Positions 35,521 through 43,587 are shown, counted from the stretch's first letter. The stretch: DNA of 44,567 nt from CAYZUC01 sp964481705 (GCA_964481705.1 CAYZUC010000013.1:1-44567), one strand, 5' to 3'. The notes: generated from the letters alone by a model not told the origin. Made by a program: numbers and translations.

Positions 35521-35528
35521 TTATAACG

Positions 35529-35558
35529 AAAAGTTGTGATGCAAATCACAACTTTTTT
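35529..35558 (+). terminator. Rho-independent terminator after tRNA-Gln
   Basis: A 12-bp stem (35529-35540 with 35545-35556) and a GCAA loop are followed by a run of six T (35553-35558). Flanking arms at 35514-35527 and 35559-35572 extend the palindrome into the tRNA 3' end. Confidence 0.9.
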
Positions 35559-35607
35559 GTTATAACAGGGCTTGACCATTACGATTATTTTTTTGAGGAG
35601 GAACATA

Positions 35608-36171
35608 ATGAATAGGTTACTAATTGTTGTAGATATGCAAAATGATTTTATTGATGGCAGTCTTGGAACTGCAGAGGCGGTTGCAATCGTACCAAATGTA
35701 GTTCGAAAGATTAAAGAGTATCGAAAAGAACGTAATACCAAGATTTGTTTCACACAGGATACACATTCCGAAGATTATCTGAATACGTCTGAGGGGAAGC
35801 TGCTTCCAGTAAAACATTGTATTTATCGTACAAAGGGTTGGGAAATCAGTCAGGAGATTCGCGAGGCCTTTGCAGATGATGAACTGTTACAATATCAGAC
35901 CATCTGTAAACCCACCTTTGGAAGCCTGAATCTTTTACATATAATACAAGAGGAGTACATAGAGCAATGTATTCCGATTGATGAAATAGAGATTGTTGGA
36001 CTTTGTACCGATATCTGCGTTGTTTCCAATGCATTGATATTAAAAGCGGCGTTATATAACAAAAGTATTGTAACAGTAGATGCTTCCTGCTGCGCCGGTG
36101 TAACACCTGAGAAACATAGAGCAGCATTGGAAGTTATGAAAAGCTGTCAGATTCACGTGATTGGGGAATAA
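35608..36171 (+). CDS. Cysteine hydrolase, isochorismatase/nicotinamidase-like
   Basis: This 187-residue alpha/beta hydrolase of the isochorismatase-like family has the full catalytic triad: D9 in VVDMQNDF, K101 in CKPTFGS, and C137 in GLCTDICV. A metal-type DTH (51-53) and H70 resemble nicotinamidases, which convert nicotinamide to nicotinate. That activity is plausible but not proven. The start is ATG 35608 with GAGGAGG (35595-35601). It has no close operon partner, and the tRNA terminator lies upstream. Confidence 0.88.
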   Translation: MNRLLIVVDMQNDFIDGSLGTAEAVAIVPNVVRKIKEYRKERNTKICFTQDTHSEDYLNTSEGKLLPVKHCIYRTKGWEISQEIREAFADDELLQYQTICKPTFGSLNLLHIIQEEYIEQCIPIDEIEIVGLCTDICVVSNALILKAALYNKSIVTVDASCCAGVTPEKHRAALEVMKSCQIHVIGE

Positions 36172-36347
36172 CCGAATAGAGTACCTTATATTTACGCAGA
36201 TTTTACTTATCATACTCCGATTTGGCATGACAAAAGGAAATAGACGTGTTAAAATTGACGCATGGGTTTTATATGAATGTGAGTATTGTGTGAAAAGAAA
36301 TTACACACAGAATGAGTGCGCAAGAGAAGCATAAGAGTGAGGTCACC

Positions 36348-37049
36348 ATGTACAGTTTTGACAGCAGAGTACGTTATTCAGAGATTGATGCGAATGAAAA
36401 GATGACATTAGCGTCTATTCTGAATTATTTTCAGGATTGCAGTACGTTTCATTCCGAGGATATCGGAGTGGGACTTGAGTTTTTAAAAGAGAAAGATATG
36501 TTTTGGGTTCTTTCCTATTGGCAGATTGATATTAAGAGATATCCATCTCTTTGCGAGAAGATTCGTATCGGTACGTACCCTTATGATTTTAAAGGATTCT
36601 TAGGATATCGAAATTTTGTACTTTTTGATGAAGCAGGAGAGCAGATTGCTTATGCGAATTCAATTTGGAGTCTGCTTAATATGAAAACAGGTCATCCGGG
36701 TCGCGTGACAGAGGAGATGAAGGCGGCGTATGTTCTTGAGGAGAGACTTCAGATGGAGTATGAACCCCGCAAGATTGCCATTCCGGGAGATGGAGTGAGA
36801 GAAGAAATCTTTGAAATCCGTCCCAATCATATTGACAGCAATCATCATGTAAATAATGGACAGTATGTTCAGATGGCAATGGATTATTTGCCGGAAGGAT
36901 ATGAGATTCACCGTATGCGTGCAGAGTATAAGAGGTCGGCGGTGCTACATGATAGAATACAACCAATTATAAATCGTGAACAGGATAAGGTCATTGTAAG
37001 TCTGTGTGATGAATCCGCAGAACCGTATGCGGTAATGGAGTTTAAATAA
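36348..37049 (+). CDS. Acyl-ACP thioesterase (FatA-like)
   Basis: The enzyme releases free fatty acids from acyl carrier protein. The 233-residue protein has two hot-dog domains. The first carries RYSEIDANEKMTLASILNYFQD (9-30) and the second HIDSNHHVNNGQYV (161-174), which holds the catalytic Asn/His pair of the bacterial acyl-ACP thioesterase family. I chose ATG 36348 (GTGAGG upstream) because family members begin at MYSFDSRVRYSEID; an ATG at 36312 has no good ribosome site. Its stop overlaps the cvfB ATG (TAATG), so the two are coupled. Confidence 0.9.
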   Translation: MYSFDSRVRYSEIDANEKMTLASILNYFQDCSTFHSEDIGVGLEFLKEKDMFWVLSYWQIDIKRYPSLCEKIRIGTYPYDFKGFLGYRNFVLFDEAGEQIAYANSIWSLLNMKTGHPGRVTEEMKAAYVLEERLQMEYEPRKIAIPGDGVREEIFEIRPNHIDSNHHVNNGQYVQMAMDYLPEGYEIHRMRAEYKRSAVLHDRIQPIINREQDKVIVSLCDESAEPYAVMEFK

Positions 37050-37885
37050 TGTTGGAATTAGGAAAAAAACAAACACTGATAATAGTAAAGAAACTGGACT
37101 TTGGAGTATATCTTGCGGAAGATACCGGCTCCGAGGAACGCGTCTTACTTCCCCAGAAACAGGTGCCGGAAGATGCAAAGATTGGCGATGAGCTTGAGGT
37201 TTTTCTTTATCGCGATTCCAAGGACCGTATGATAGCCACTACGAACCAACCGGGGATTTTGCTGAATGAGATTGCAAAGCTTCGCGTGGCTGAGGTCGGT
37301 AAGATAGGAGCCTTTTTAGACTGGGGATTGGAAAAGGATCTCTTGATGCCTTTTCGGGAGCAGACCTATCGGCCAAGGGAAGGTGAAGAGTGTCTTGTCG
37401 CTCTTTATCTTGATAAGAGCAGTCGTTTAGCGGCAACGATGAAGGTGTATCATTATCTTTCAACAGACGCACCCTATGCTGCCGGTGATACCGTAGAGGG
37501 TCTGGTTTATGAGATTAGCCAGGAGTTTGGAGCTTTTGTCGCAGTTGATGACAGGTATTCCGGATTAATTCCTGCTAAGGAGTTTGCTGGAGAGGTAAAA
37601 CCGGGTGAGCGTATTAAGGCGCGTGTAACAGCAGTAAAGGAAGATGGTAAGCTGGATTTAAGCATCCGGGAGAAAGCGTATCTTCAGATGGACGAAGATG
37701 CTGAGACGGTTATGAGAGTCATTGAGGAGTTTTCCGGCGCACTGCCATTTAACGATAAGGCAGATCCTGAGGTAATCAAAAAAGAGATGAAAATGAGTAA
37801 AAATGCTTTCAAGAGAGCGGTAGGAAGACTACTGAAAGAAGGACGTGTTGAAATAACCGACAAGTCAATCAGAAAGATAAAGTAA
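37049..37885 (+). CDS. cvfB: S1-type RNA-binding protein CvfB
   Basis: This 278-residue protein is built from S1-like OB domains. One near 75-135 is introduced by KIGAFLDWGL. A second near 150-210 contains QEFGAFVAVDDRYSGLIPAKEF, the typical S1 core. A C-terminal winged helix (about 215-278) contains MSKNAFKRAVGRLLKEGRVEI. CvfB in Staphylococcus binds RNA and affects virulence gene expression. The start overlaps the thioesterase stop. No target can be read from the sequence. Confidence 0.9.
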   Translation: MLELGKKQTLIIVKKLDFGVYLAEDTGSEERVLLPQKQVPEDAKIGDELEVFLYRDSKDRMIATTNQPGILLNEIAKLRVAEVGKIGAFLDWGLEKDLLMPFREQTYRPREGEECLVALYLDKSSRLAATMKVYHYLSTDAPYAAGDTVEGLVYEISQEFGAFVAVDDRYSGLIPAKEFAGEVKPGERIKARVTAVKEDGKLDLSIREKAYLQMDEDAETVMRVIEEFSGALPFNDKADPEVIKKEMKMSKNAFKRAVGRLLKEGRVEITDKSIRKIK

Positions 37886-37909
37886 AACATTAGTAGAGAG
37901 GAGAAAACA

Positions 37910-38290
37910 ATGAAAAAAGAAGTAATCAGTACAAAGAAAGCACCTGCAGCAATCGGACCTTATTCGCAGGCAATTGAGGTGAATGGTCTTATTTACACAT
38001 CCGGTATGATTCCCATTATTCCGGAGACAGGAGAGATTATCAGCGGTGGGATTGAAGAACAGGCAAAACAATCCCTGACGAATGTGAAAAATCTTCTGGA
38101 ATCCGTAGGAAGTGATATGAACAAGGTTATCAAAACTACGGTATTTATCAAGGATATGAATGAGTTTTCCAGAATTAACGAAGTATATGCAACTTTTTTT
38201 GAAGGCGATTTCCCTGCAAGAAGTTGTGTGGAGGTAGCGAGACTTCCCAAAGATGTACGTATTGAAGTTGAGGCAATTGCCATTAAATAA
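37910..38290 (+). CDS. ridA: Enamine/imine deaminase RidA
   Basis: RidA hydrolyses reactive 2-aminoacrylate and related imines formed by PLP enzymes. The 126-residue protein carries the YjgF/RidA pattern: KAPAAIGPYSQAIEVNGLIYTSGM at the start, the VKTT-like TTVFIKDM segment, and the C-terminal signature PARSCVEVARLPKDVRIEVEAIA with the conserved substrate-binding Arg. The start has AGAGGAG upstream. It lies 24 bases after cvfB. Confidence 0.95.
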   Translation: MKKEVISTKKAPAAIGPYSQAIEVNGLIYTSGMIPIIPETGEIISGGIEEQAKQSLTNVKNLLESVGSDMNKVIKTTVFIKDMNEFSRINEVYATFFEGDFPARSCVEVARLPKDVRIEVEAIAIK

Positions 38291-38382
38291 AGCAAGAACA
38301 TCAACATAGGAACTACAGTTACGCAAAAGCGAGAACAAGGAGAGTAGTTACCGAATAATTTAAAAGGAAAAGGAGAAAAGGT

Positions 38383-38616
38383 ATGAAGGTACAAAACATT
38401 AAGAACATTGATAAGTTTTTTCAGGTAGTTGATAGCTGTGAGGGTAAAGTAGAATTGGTAACCGGTGAAGGAGATCGTCTTAATCTGAAATCAAAATTGT
38501 CACAGTATGTTTCGATGGCTAATATTTTCTCGGATGGAACGATTGACGAGCTTGAGATTCTGGCATACGAACCGGCTGATATTGATAAGCTTGTAAACTT
38601 TATGATGAATGAATAG
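38383..38616 (+). CDS. Small conserved protein of unknown function
   Basis: This 77-residue soluble protein has a strong ribosome site (AAGGAGAAAAGGT) ahead of ATG 38383. It is rich in charged and hydrophobic residues (KFFQVVDSCEGKVELVTGEGDRLNLKSKLSQYV, then IDELEILAYEPADIDKL). It has no transmembrane helix, signal or cysteine cluster. I believe similar proteins occur in other Lachnospiraceae, but I recognise no function. It is placed between ridA and a CPBP protease with an 15-base gap to the latter, so the two may share a transcript. Confidence 0.8.
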   Translation: MKVQNIKNIDKFFQVVDSCEGKVELVTGEGDRLNLKSKLSQYVSMANIFSDGTIDELEILAYEPADIDKLVNFMMNE

Positions 38617-38631
38617 GTAGTTGGAGAGGAT

Positions 38632-39594
38632 ATGAATAGTAGAAGGGCCGGATTAGTTTTTTTGGTCCAGATAGTGATTTCAATTGGGGTTTCCCTAGGC
38701 TTAAGCTTTGGGATTCCCTCTTTTGATATTCCGATTGTCTGGAACTTGATTTTAAGTGAATTACTATTAGTACTTCCTGGAGTAATTGCTTTGCTTGCAT
38801 TGAAAAGACCAATCCGCGAGACGGTCTCGTTTCGTGGAATGAAGCTTACATCATTTTTACTTGTTATCGTTTTTACGGTATTAATGATGCCTATGATAGC
38901 ATTTGCAAATGCATTCAGTATGATATTTACGGATAATACAGTAAAGGCTATCAGTGGAGAAATATTGGAGAAGCCATATTTACTGATTCTTTTTCTGATA
39001 GGAATATATGGTCCATTTTGTGAGGAGTTTGTATTTCGGGGAGTTATTTTTGGAGGCTTGAAGAAAACAGGCAGGATTCTTGGCGCTATACTTTTACAGG
39101 GTCTCTTGTTCGGCATTATGCATTTGAATTTTAACCAGTTCTGTTATGCATTTATTATCGGCATTGCCATTGGTCTTCTGACAGAAGTGACAGAGAGTAT
39201 CTGGTCCGGCTTCCTGATGCATGCGTTGATTAATTCCAGTAGTGTAACTTTGATGTATTTGACCAGTTCTATTATAAGTAGTGCTCTGGATACAGAAACA
39301 CAGATGTCTAAAAGTGAGCTTATTCCGGTAGTCGTGATTTTGGGCGGTTTTGCTTTTGTTTCCACTGCTTTGGCAGGGGCTGTCATGTATGCGATTTCGG
39401 CGAATGAGAATCGTAAAGAGCGATTTTTACATGTGTTCTCAGGAAAGAAAGCAGAGGTACAGGAAACACTTTCTTGTGAAATTGATGTGACCCAAGACAA
39501 CAGATTGGTTCATATGACTACGATTTGTGCGATTGTGCTTGGAATTGGTTTCATCATTTTGGGTGAAGTTTTAAAATACTTAAATTGGGTATAG
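38632..39594 (+). CDS. CPBP family intramembrane glutamic endopeptidase
   Basis: This 320-residue integral membrane protein has about eight transmembrane helices. The CPBP (Abi) motifs are complete: EEFVFR (131-136), the HLN histidine (164), and HALINSS (197-203) that contributes the last His and Asn. The family includes CaaX-type processing proteases and bacteriocin self-immunity proteins. The C-terminal cytoplasmic stretch is charged, then a final helix ends the protein. It ends at a bidirectional terminator shared with the yjfB-like gene. Confidence 0.9.
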   Translation: MNSRRAGLVFLVQIVISIGVSLGLSFGIPSFDIPIVWNLILSELLLVLPGVIALLALKRPIRETVSFRGMKLTSFLLVIVFTVLMMPMIAFANAFSMIFTDNTVKAISGEILEKPYLLILFLIGIYGPFCEEFVFRGVIFGGLKKTGRILGAILLQGLLFGIMHLNFNQFCYAFIIGIAIGLLTEVTESIWSGFLMHALINSSSVTLMYLTSSIISSALDTETQMSKSELIPVVVILGGFAFVSTALAGAVMYAISANENRKERFLHVFSGKKAEVQETLSCEIDVTQDNRLVHMTTICAIVLGIGFIILGEVLKYLNWV

Positions 39595-39595
39595 A

Positions 39596-39625
39596 AAAAC
39601 CGGCTGGTTCTCAGCCGGTTTTCTT
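39596..39625. terminator. Bidirectional rho-independent terminator
   Basis: The stem AACCGGCTG (39598-39606) pairs with CAGCCGGTT (39612-39620), with A and T runs on both sides (TTTTCTTT on the plus strand, TTTTTCTAT on the minus). It lies between the convergent CPBP and YjfB-like genes. Confidence 0.9.
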
Positions 39626-39801
39626 TAAAGGGAAATATCAATATTTCCCCCAATCTCAGGATTTACGGATTGTTCCATCATCTTCGCCATGCTTGCGCTT
39701 GTCTCGTCGACGGTGTCAAGAGTCTTGGCCAGCATTGCGATTCCGAATTCCGTCTGCACCTGATTCGTTGCCATAGACATCGATAATGCAGGTATATCCA
39801 T
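39625..39801 (-). CDS. YjfB-like putative motility protein
   Basis: This 58-residue protein starts MDIPALSMSMATNQVQT and ends EQSVNPEIGGNIDISL, the full-length pattern of the small YjfB_motility family, first noted in Bacillus as co-regulated with flagella. The ATG at 39801 follows a strong AAAGGAGGA (39808-39816). Its upstream region is the outer end of the large inverted repeat, and no obvious promoter is visible between. Molecular function is unknown; it suggests the organism is or was motile. Confidence 0.88.
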   Translation of the reverse strand: MDIPALSMSMATNQVQTEFGIAMLAKTLDTVDETSASMAKMMEQSVNPEIGGNIDISL

Positions 39802-39844
39802 TGTAAATCCTCCTTTCAAGATGAAATTCTCCGAAAGTACCAAC

Positions 39845-40468
39845 GCCCTTGCCTTCCCGGCTGGACGGTTCGCCTCCTGAGTGCGTCTGTCTCACACTTG
39901 AATACCTTATTAATCTGCTGTTATTTTGGGGCAGCGGCTGGTCGTCTCTTTTCGCGAAAATTAGGGGTGGGAATCGCGTAAGTTTTATAGACTGCCCAAG
40001 CTTTGCTCGAATTCTGTGTACGACGCCGGCTTCGACAGATGCGACCGCGGTGTATGCCTATCGCACACATTCAGAGAACTTAGCTTCTGCCCTACTAATG
40101 GGGCATCTTAGCGATTATGATTAACAGACTGCGGGCAATAACTCGCATTAACTTTACTGGTAACGAAAGACAACGAGCTCAAACAGTTTGCCCGCAGCCT
40201 GATTTATCGCACACTGCCCCATAAGTAGGGCGACGAAGCAGTTCATTCATGTGTGAGATAGGCATACACCGCGGTCGCATCTGTCGAACCTGCGGCGAAT
40301 ACAGATAATCGAGCGAGCAAAGCGGGCGGTCATAGAACTTGCGATTACCGCACCTTCGCGAAAAGAAACGGCCAGCCGCTGCCCCAAAATCACAGCAGAT
40401 AGACGAAACAACTAAGTGTGAGACAGACACATACAGGAGACACACCGTCTAGTCGGGAAGGCAAGGAC
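39845..40468. repeat. Large imperfect inverted repeat, about 620 bp, no gene
   Basis: The left arm (39845-40138) and right arm (40188-40468) are reverse complements, by hand alignment roughly three quarters identical with small gaps, around a 49-base centre. Identical blocks include 32 bases (40031-40062 with 40257-40288) and 19 bases (39923-39941 with 40372-40390). The centre has its own short pairings (CTCG with CGAG, TTAC with GTAA). The stretch is more GC-rich than its surroundings. It lies between two minus-strand genes (GT39-type and yjfB-like) and carries no convincing coding sequence. It may be a foldback repetitive element or a structured RNA. Confidence 0.9.
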
Positions 40469-40521
40469 AATGGATGCTATCGAATTTACATCTTACTTAT
40501 ATGTCGACATGGTGAAGCTGT

Positions 40522-41904
40522 TTAATTAGTCTTTTGGAGTTTAAATAATTCGAAGGTATAGCGGTCAAAGGAGAACGAGCCACGGTTTTCGGCTTTGTAA
40601 CCGTGAGCAGCTATCTCTTCGAGGTGTGATTCTTGTCCGGGGACGGATAAATACCAGAGGGTGCCACGCGACTTGGAAGCAGAATCCCAATCCGTCTTAT
40701 GGAAATCAGGGAAATAGTAACGGAAGCAAATCTCAATCTGGTAATCCTCCTCATAGATGAGATAGCTGTCCTCGGGTCCCATATTTGCGTTAACAAATAT
40801 AATCATATCTTCAACGCCCGGTTTATACTCAGCCTGAAACTGTGCAGAGTAGGTCTTGCCGGTAGTCAGCAGCAGGATAAGTAAAATAATAACGGTATAT
40901 TTCTTGGAAAGATGCCCGGCAAAAACGGCAAAGCCCAGCCAAAACAATCCAAGCGAGGGAACAAGATACCGATCAGAAAAAATATTTCCTGAGAATAGTA
41001 AGGAAACTGCCGCACCAAAGGTGAGAGTTCCATAGAAACAGAGTATTCCCCAAAGACCCGGAAAGAGAATCGAAGGACGACGCTCTTTTCCTAAAACAAA
41101 AACCGGGACAGCAAAGAACACTAACAACAACGCGATCGAAAGAGGAGTAAACTCTGTTACAAACGGATAACGGAGACATTTTAGCAGAAAAGCAGGTGTG
41201 ATCTCCGGCATCGAAAAATAGCCATTCACCTTTTTCATCTGCTGCAGCGTAGTGAAGAAGCAGGGAAGATATGCCAAAATGGTAATGGCAAGTAGAACCA
41301 ACCATTCCTTGCATCTCTTTCGTTCTGTTACAAACAGAGCGATAAGCAGGAATAAATAAACCATTCCAACGGATACAAATGCAAAATGATGTGTATATCC
41401 GGCTCCCAGACTAAATAGAATAAAACAGGCAGCAGACAGCTTACGTCTGGTCTGATAATAATCATAAGCCCATACACCACTGGCTGTCACAAAGAAAAGT
41501 CCCCAGCTGTACATGCGAATCTCGACACCATAATATAGAAGATAAGGCATCCCCCACATACACAAAAGAAAGATAACAGCAGTACGAAAACCAAAATGCT
41601 TACGGATCAAAGTCGGTCCCAGAACCATGGTTAAAATCATGGGAAGGACAGAGTTGAATTTCATGACATAAGAATGGTAACCAAAAAGCATGGTCATCAG
41701 CTTGTTTAAAATATTATACAGAGGCGGAAGCGTGTCATTTGCCGATGCTTTTAAAACTCCGGCCATATCGGTTCGAATCAGGGCAGCGGAAAAAGCTTCA
41801 TCCAACCATAGGTTATTATTAAAAATCAGAGAGATGTAGATACAGGAACCTAAGAGTACAAGTCCCCATACAATCATTTGTTCCTGCTTTTTACTTACTG
41901 ACAT
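40522..41904 (-). CDS. GT-C family membrane glycosyltransferase (GT39/ArnT-like)
   Basis: This 460-residue polytopic protein has about eleven transmembrane helices. The first outer loop carries LWLDEAFSAALI with the catalytic-type D35/E36 pair, followed by NDTLPPLYN, the classic arrangement of PMT/ArnT-like enzymes that use polyprenyl-phosphate sugars. A soluble C-terminal domain follows. The Und-P-sugars could come from the DPM1-like genes at 16207 and 17148; this is inference. The start is ATG 41904 with AAAGGA (41912-41918); a longer start at 41976 would overlap the promoters. No terminator is visible downstream before the inverted repeat. Confidence 0.85.
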   Translation of the reverse strand: MSVSKKQEQMIVWGLVLLGSCIYISLIFNNNLWLDEAFSAALIRTDMAGVLKASANDTLPPLYNILNKLMTMLFGYHSYVMKFNSVLPMILTMVLGPTLIRKHFGFRTAVIFLLCMWGMPYLLYYGVEIRMYSWGLFFVTASGVWAYDYYQTRRKLSAACFILFSLGAGYTHHFAFVSVGMVYLFLLIALFVTERKRCKEWLVLLAITILAYLPCFFTTLQQMKKVNGYFSMPEITPAFLLKCLRYPFVTEFTPLSIALLLVFFAVPVFVLGKERRPSILFPGLWGILCFYGTLTFGAAVSLLFSGNIFSDRYLVPSLGLFWLGFAVFAGHLSKKYTVIILLILLLTTGKTYSAQFQAEYKPGVEDMIIFVNANMGPEDSYLIYEEDYQIEICFRYYFPDFHKTDWDSASKSRGTLWYLSVPGQESHLEEIAAHGYKAENRGSFSFDRYTFELFKLQKTN

Positions 41905-41938
41905 AGGATTTTTCCTTTCAAAATCATTTCTTGGGATG

Positions 41939-41944
41939 ATTATA
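41939..41944 (-). promoter_or_regulatory. Extended -10 promoter of the GT39-type gene
   Basis: On the minus strand, TATAAT (41944-41939) is preceded by TGG, giving an extended -10. The -35 region (TTTCAA, at 41967-41962) is weak and coincides with the -35 of the opposite promoter. It lies about 35 bases ahead of the ATG. Confidence 0.6.
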
Positions 41945-41961
41945 CCATAATCCTGTGGTAG

Positions 41962-41990
41962 TTGAAATATGTACAATTAATTGGTATAAT
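41962..41990 (+). promoter_or_regulatory. Sigma-A type promoter of the GT26-like gene
   Basis: TTGAAA (41962-41967) and a perfect TATAAT (41985-41990) are separated by 17 bases, about 78 bases ahead of ATG 42069. The leader contains a 6-bp hairpin (42006-42011 with 42027-42032). Confidence 0.78.
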
Positions 41991-42068
41991 GATGGCGTTG
42001 GTGTTGTATTCACGGGAGCGGATGGAGAATACGACTTGTGAATTCAGGCAGCGTAGAAGGGATATCCT

Positions 42069-42752
42069 ATGAGACGAATTAAGGTATTGGGAATTGAATT
42101 AAGGGATTATTCTGTAAGAGAGTCGATGAAGTTAATCACTCAGTATTTAAATAATGGAAGCCTGGACACCGTTGGCTTGCTGACCACGGATTTGCTGGTG
42201 GATGCCAAGGATGATCCGGAGCTCAAGAGTTACCTGGAGGAAATGGACATGACAGTACCGGTTATGGAGGATATTCTTCACGCCGGGGGCTTGAATGTGA
42301 GAAGCAGGGAGAAGGAAGTACAGAATAATGTCTTTCTTCGTGAGCTGATGCGACGTCTTTCCAAAGAGAAACGAAAGATTTTTCTAGTAGCCGAGACGGA
42401 TGCGGAACTTGTTCATCTACGGGAAGCCATGCTGAAGATCGATAATAAGCTTACTTTTTTTGGAAGCTATGCTTATGAGAATCTAACTGGGACAGAGGAA
42501 GCAATTATCAATGAGATTAACAGTGTGATTCCGGATGTAGTGGTTTCTTATTTAAAGTCACCAAAGCAGGAAAGGCTGATTCATGAGAACAAAATGAAGG
42601 TCAATGCTCAGCTTTGGGTTGCTATGCGGGGCATTGCTTTGAGAACTACGCAGACAGGTGAATTAAAGCACGGCGGTCTACATACACTAATTGACAAAAC
42701 TATATTTAAACGGGTGGTGTCAAGGTATGCAGATAAAAAGGAAGAGTCTTGA
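42069..42752 (+). CDS. GT26 (WecG/TagA/CpsF)-like protein with altered active-site motifs
   Basis: This 227-residue protein matches the TagA/WecG fold in order: an N-terminal VLGIELRDYS start, TTDLLVDAKDDPELKSYL, and IPDVVVSYLKSPKQERLI, the counterpart of the family's GxPKQE motif. However, the usual Asp-Gly-containing catalytic loop reads TVPVMEDILHAGGL. The C-terminal membrane-targeting RAP...W region is absent. It may have a changed or lost transferase activity. It has a strong promoter of its own and overlaps the YitT gene by 26 bases. Confidence 0.75.
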   Translation: MRRIKVLGIELRDYSVRESMKLITQYLNNGSLDTVGLLTTDLLVDAKDDPELKSYLEEMDMTVPVMEDILHAGGLNVRSREKEVQNNVFLRELMRRLSKEKRKIFLVAETDAELVHLREAMLKIDNKLTFFGSYAYENLTGTEEAIINEINSVIPDVVVSYLKSPKQERLIHENKMKVNAQLWVAMRGIALRTTQTGELKHGGLHTLIDKTIFKRVVSRYADKKEES

Positions 42753-43587
42753 TTATGCGAAAATAGTAGCCGGAACATTTTTAATGGCATTTGCCATTAT
42801 CAATATTTATGATCCTGCCGGATTTGTAACAGGAGGATTTACCGGAATAGCGATTATTGTAAAAGGAATGACTGTGGGTATTTTTCCCGCGGGCATTCCT
42901 TTATGGTTTACCAATTTATTTTTAAATATTCCTCTTTTTATCATGGCTATTACAAAAAAAAGAGGTGCATTCATTCGTAAAACTATAGCAGCAACGATTT
43001 TACTGTCTGTCTGGTTATGGATTCTAAAGCCAATGCACCTGATAGATCAAGACTCTCTGCTGACTGCGCTTTTAGGAGGAAGTATTTCGGGAGTTGGAAT
43101 TGGACTTGTCTTACTGACGGGAGCTACGACGGGAGGAGTCGATTTGATGGCGGCACTGATCCATGACAAATACAGGGGCTACTCGATTGTACGGATTATG
43201 CAGGTAATTGATGCACTGATCGTAATTGGCGGAGCATTTTTGTTTGGTATTAATGCATCGCTTTATGCAATATTAACAATCCTGATTGTTACCTATGTTT
43301 CGGACTATCTTTTGGAAGGAGGAAAGTCTGCGAAGGTGCTCTATATCATCTCGGACGAGCCGGAAAAGATTGCAAATGTTCTGATGGACAAACTGGGACG
43401 CGGAGTTACAGGGATTCATGCGGAGGGAATGTACTCCGGTAATGAGAAAAAGCTGCTTTATTGTGTGGTATCCAAAAAGGAACTGATTATGGCGAAGGAT
43501 GCGGTCAGTGAGCTGGATTCGAATGCTTTTTTAATTATCAGCGAGGCAAGGGAGGTATTTGGTGAAGGATTTGTGGAAAATGCATAA
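42727..43587 (+). CDS. YitT family membrane protein (DUF161/DUF2179)
   Basis: This 286-residue protein has about five transmembrane helices in the first 200 residues, with NIYDPAGFVTGGFTGIAII and TGATTGGVDLMAALI, typical of the YitT family. A cytoplasmic DUF2179 domain follows (about 205-280), with LGRGVTGIHAEGMYSG. Transport substrates are unknown for the family. I took ATG 42727 (AAGG close upstream); an earlier ATG at 42691 lies deeper in the previous gene. It is coupled to the GT26-like gene. Confidence 0.9.
   Translation: MQIKRKSLDYAKIVAGTFLMAFAIINIYDPAGFVTGGFTGIAIIVKGMTVGIFPAGIPLWFTNLFLNIPLFIMAITKKRGAFIRKTIAATILLSVWLWILKPMHLIDQDSLLTALLGGSISGVGIGLVLLTGATTGGVDLMAALIHDKYRGYSIVRIMQVIDALIVIGGAFLFGINASLYAILTILIVTYVSDYLLEGGKSAKVLYIISDEPEKIANVLMDKLGRGVTGIHAEGMYSGNEKKLLYCVVSKKELIMAKDAVSELDSNAFLIISEAREVFGEGFVENA

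Noticed and set aside
39849..40124. 91-codon open frame in the left arm of the large inverted repeat
   Set aside because: It lacks a ribosome site, and the matching frame in the other arm has internal stops. Identity between the arms is highest at the DNA level without a codon pattern, so I treat it as repeat sequence, not a gene.
40179..40445. 88-codon open frame on the minus strand in the right arm of the repeat
   Set aside because: It is in a different reading frame from the left-arm open frame relative to the shared sequence and has no start signal, so coding is unlikely.
39845..40468. CRISPR array or tandem repeat
   Set aside because: There are two inverted copies only, with no regular repeat-spacer pattern and no cas genes in the window.
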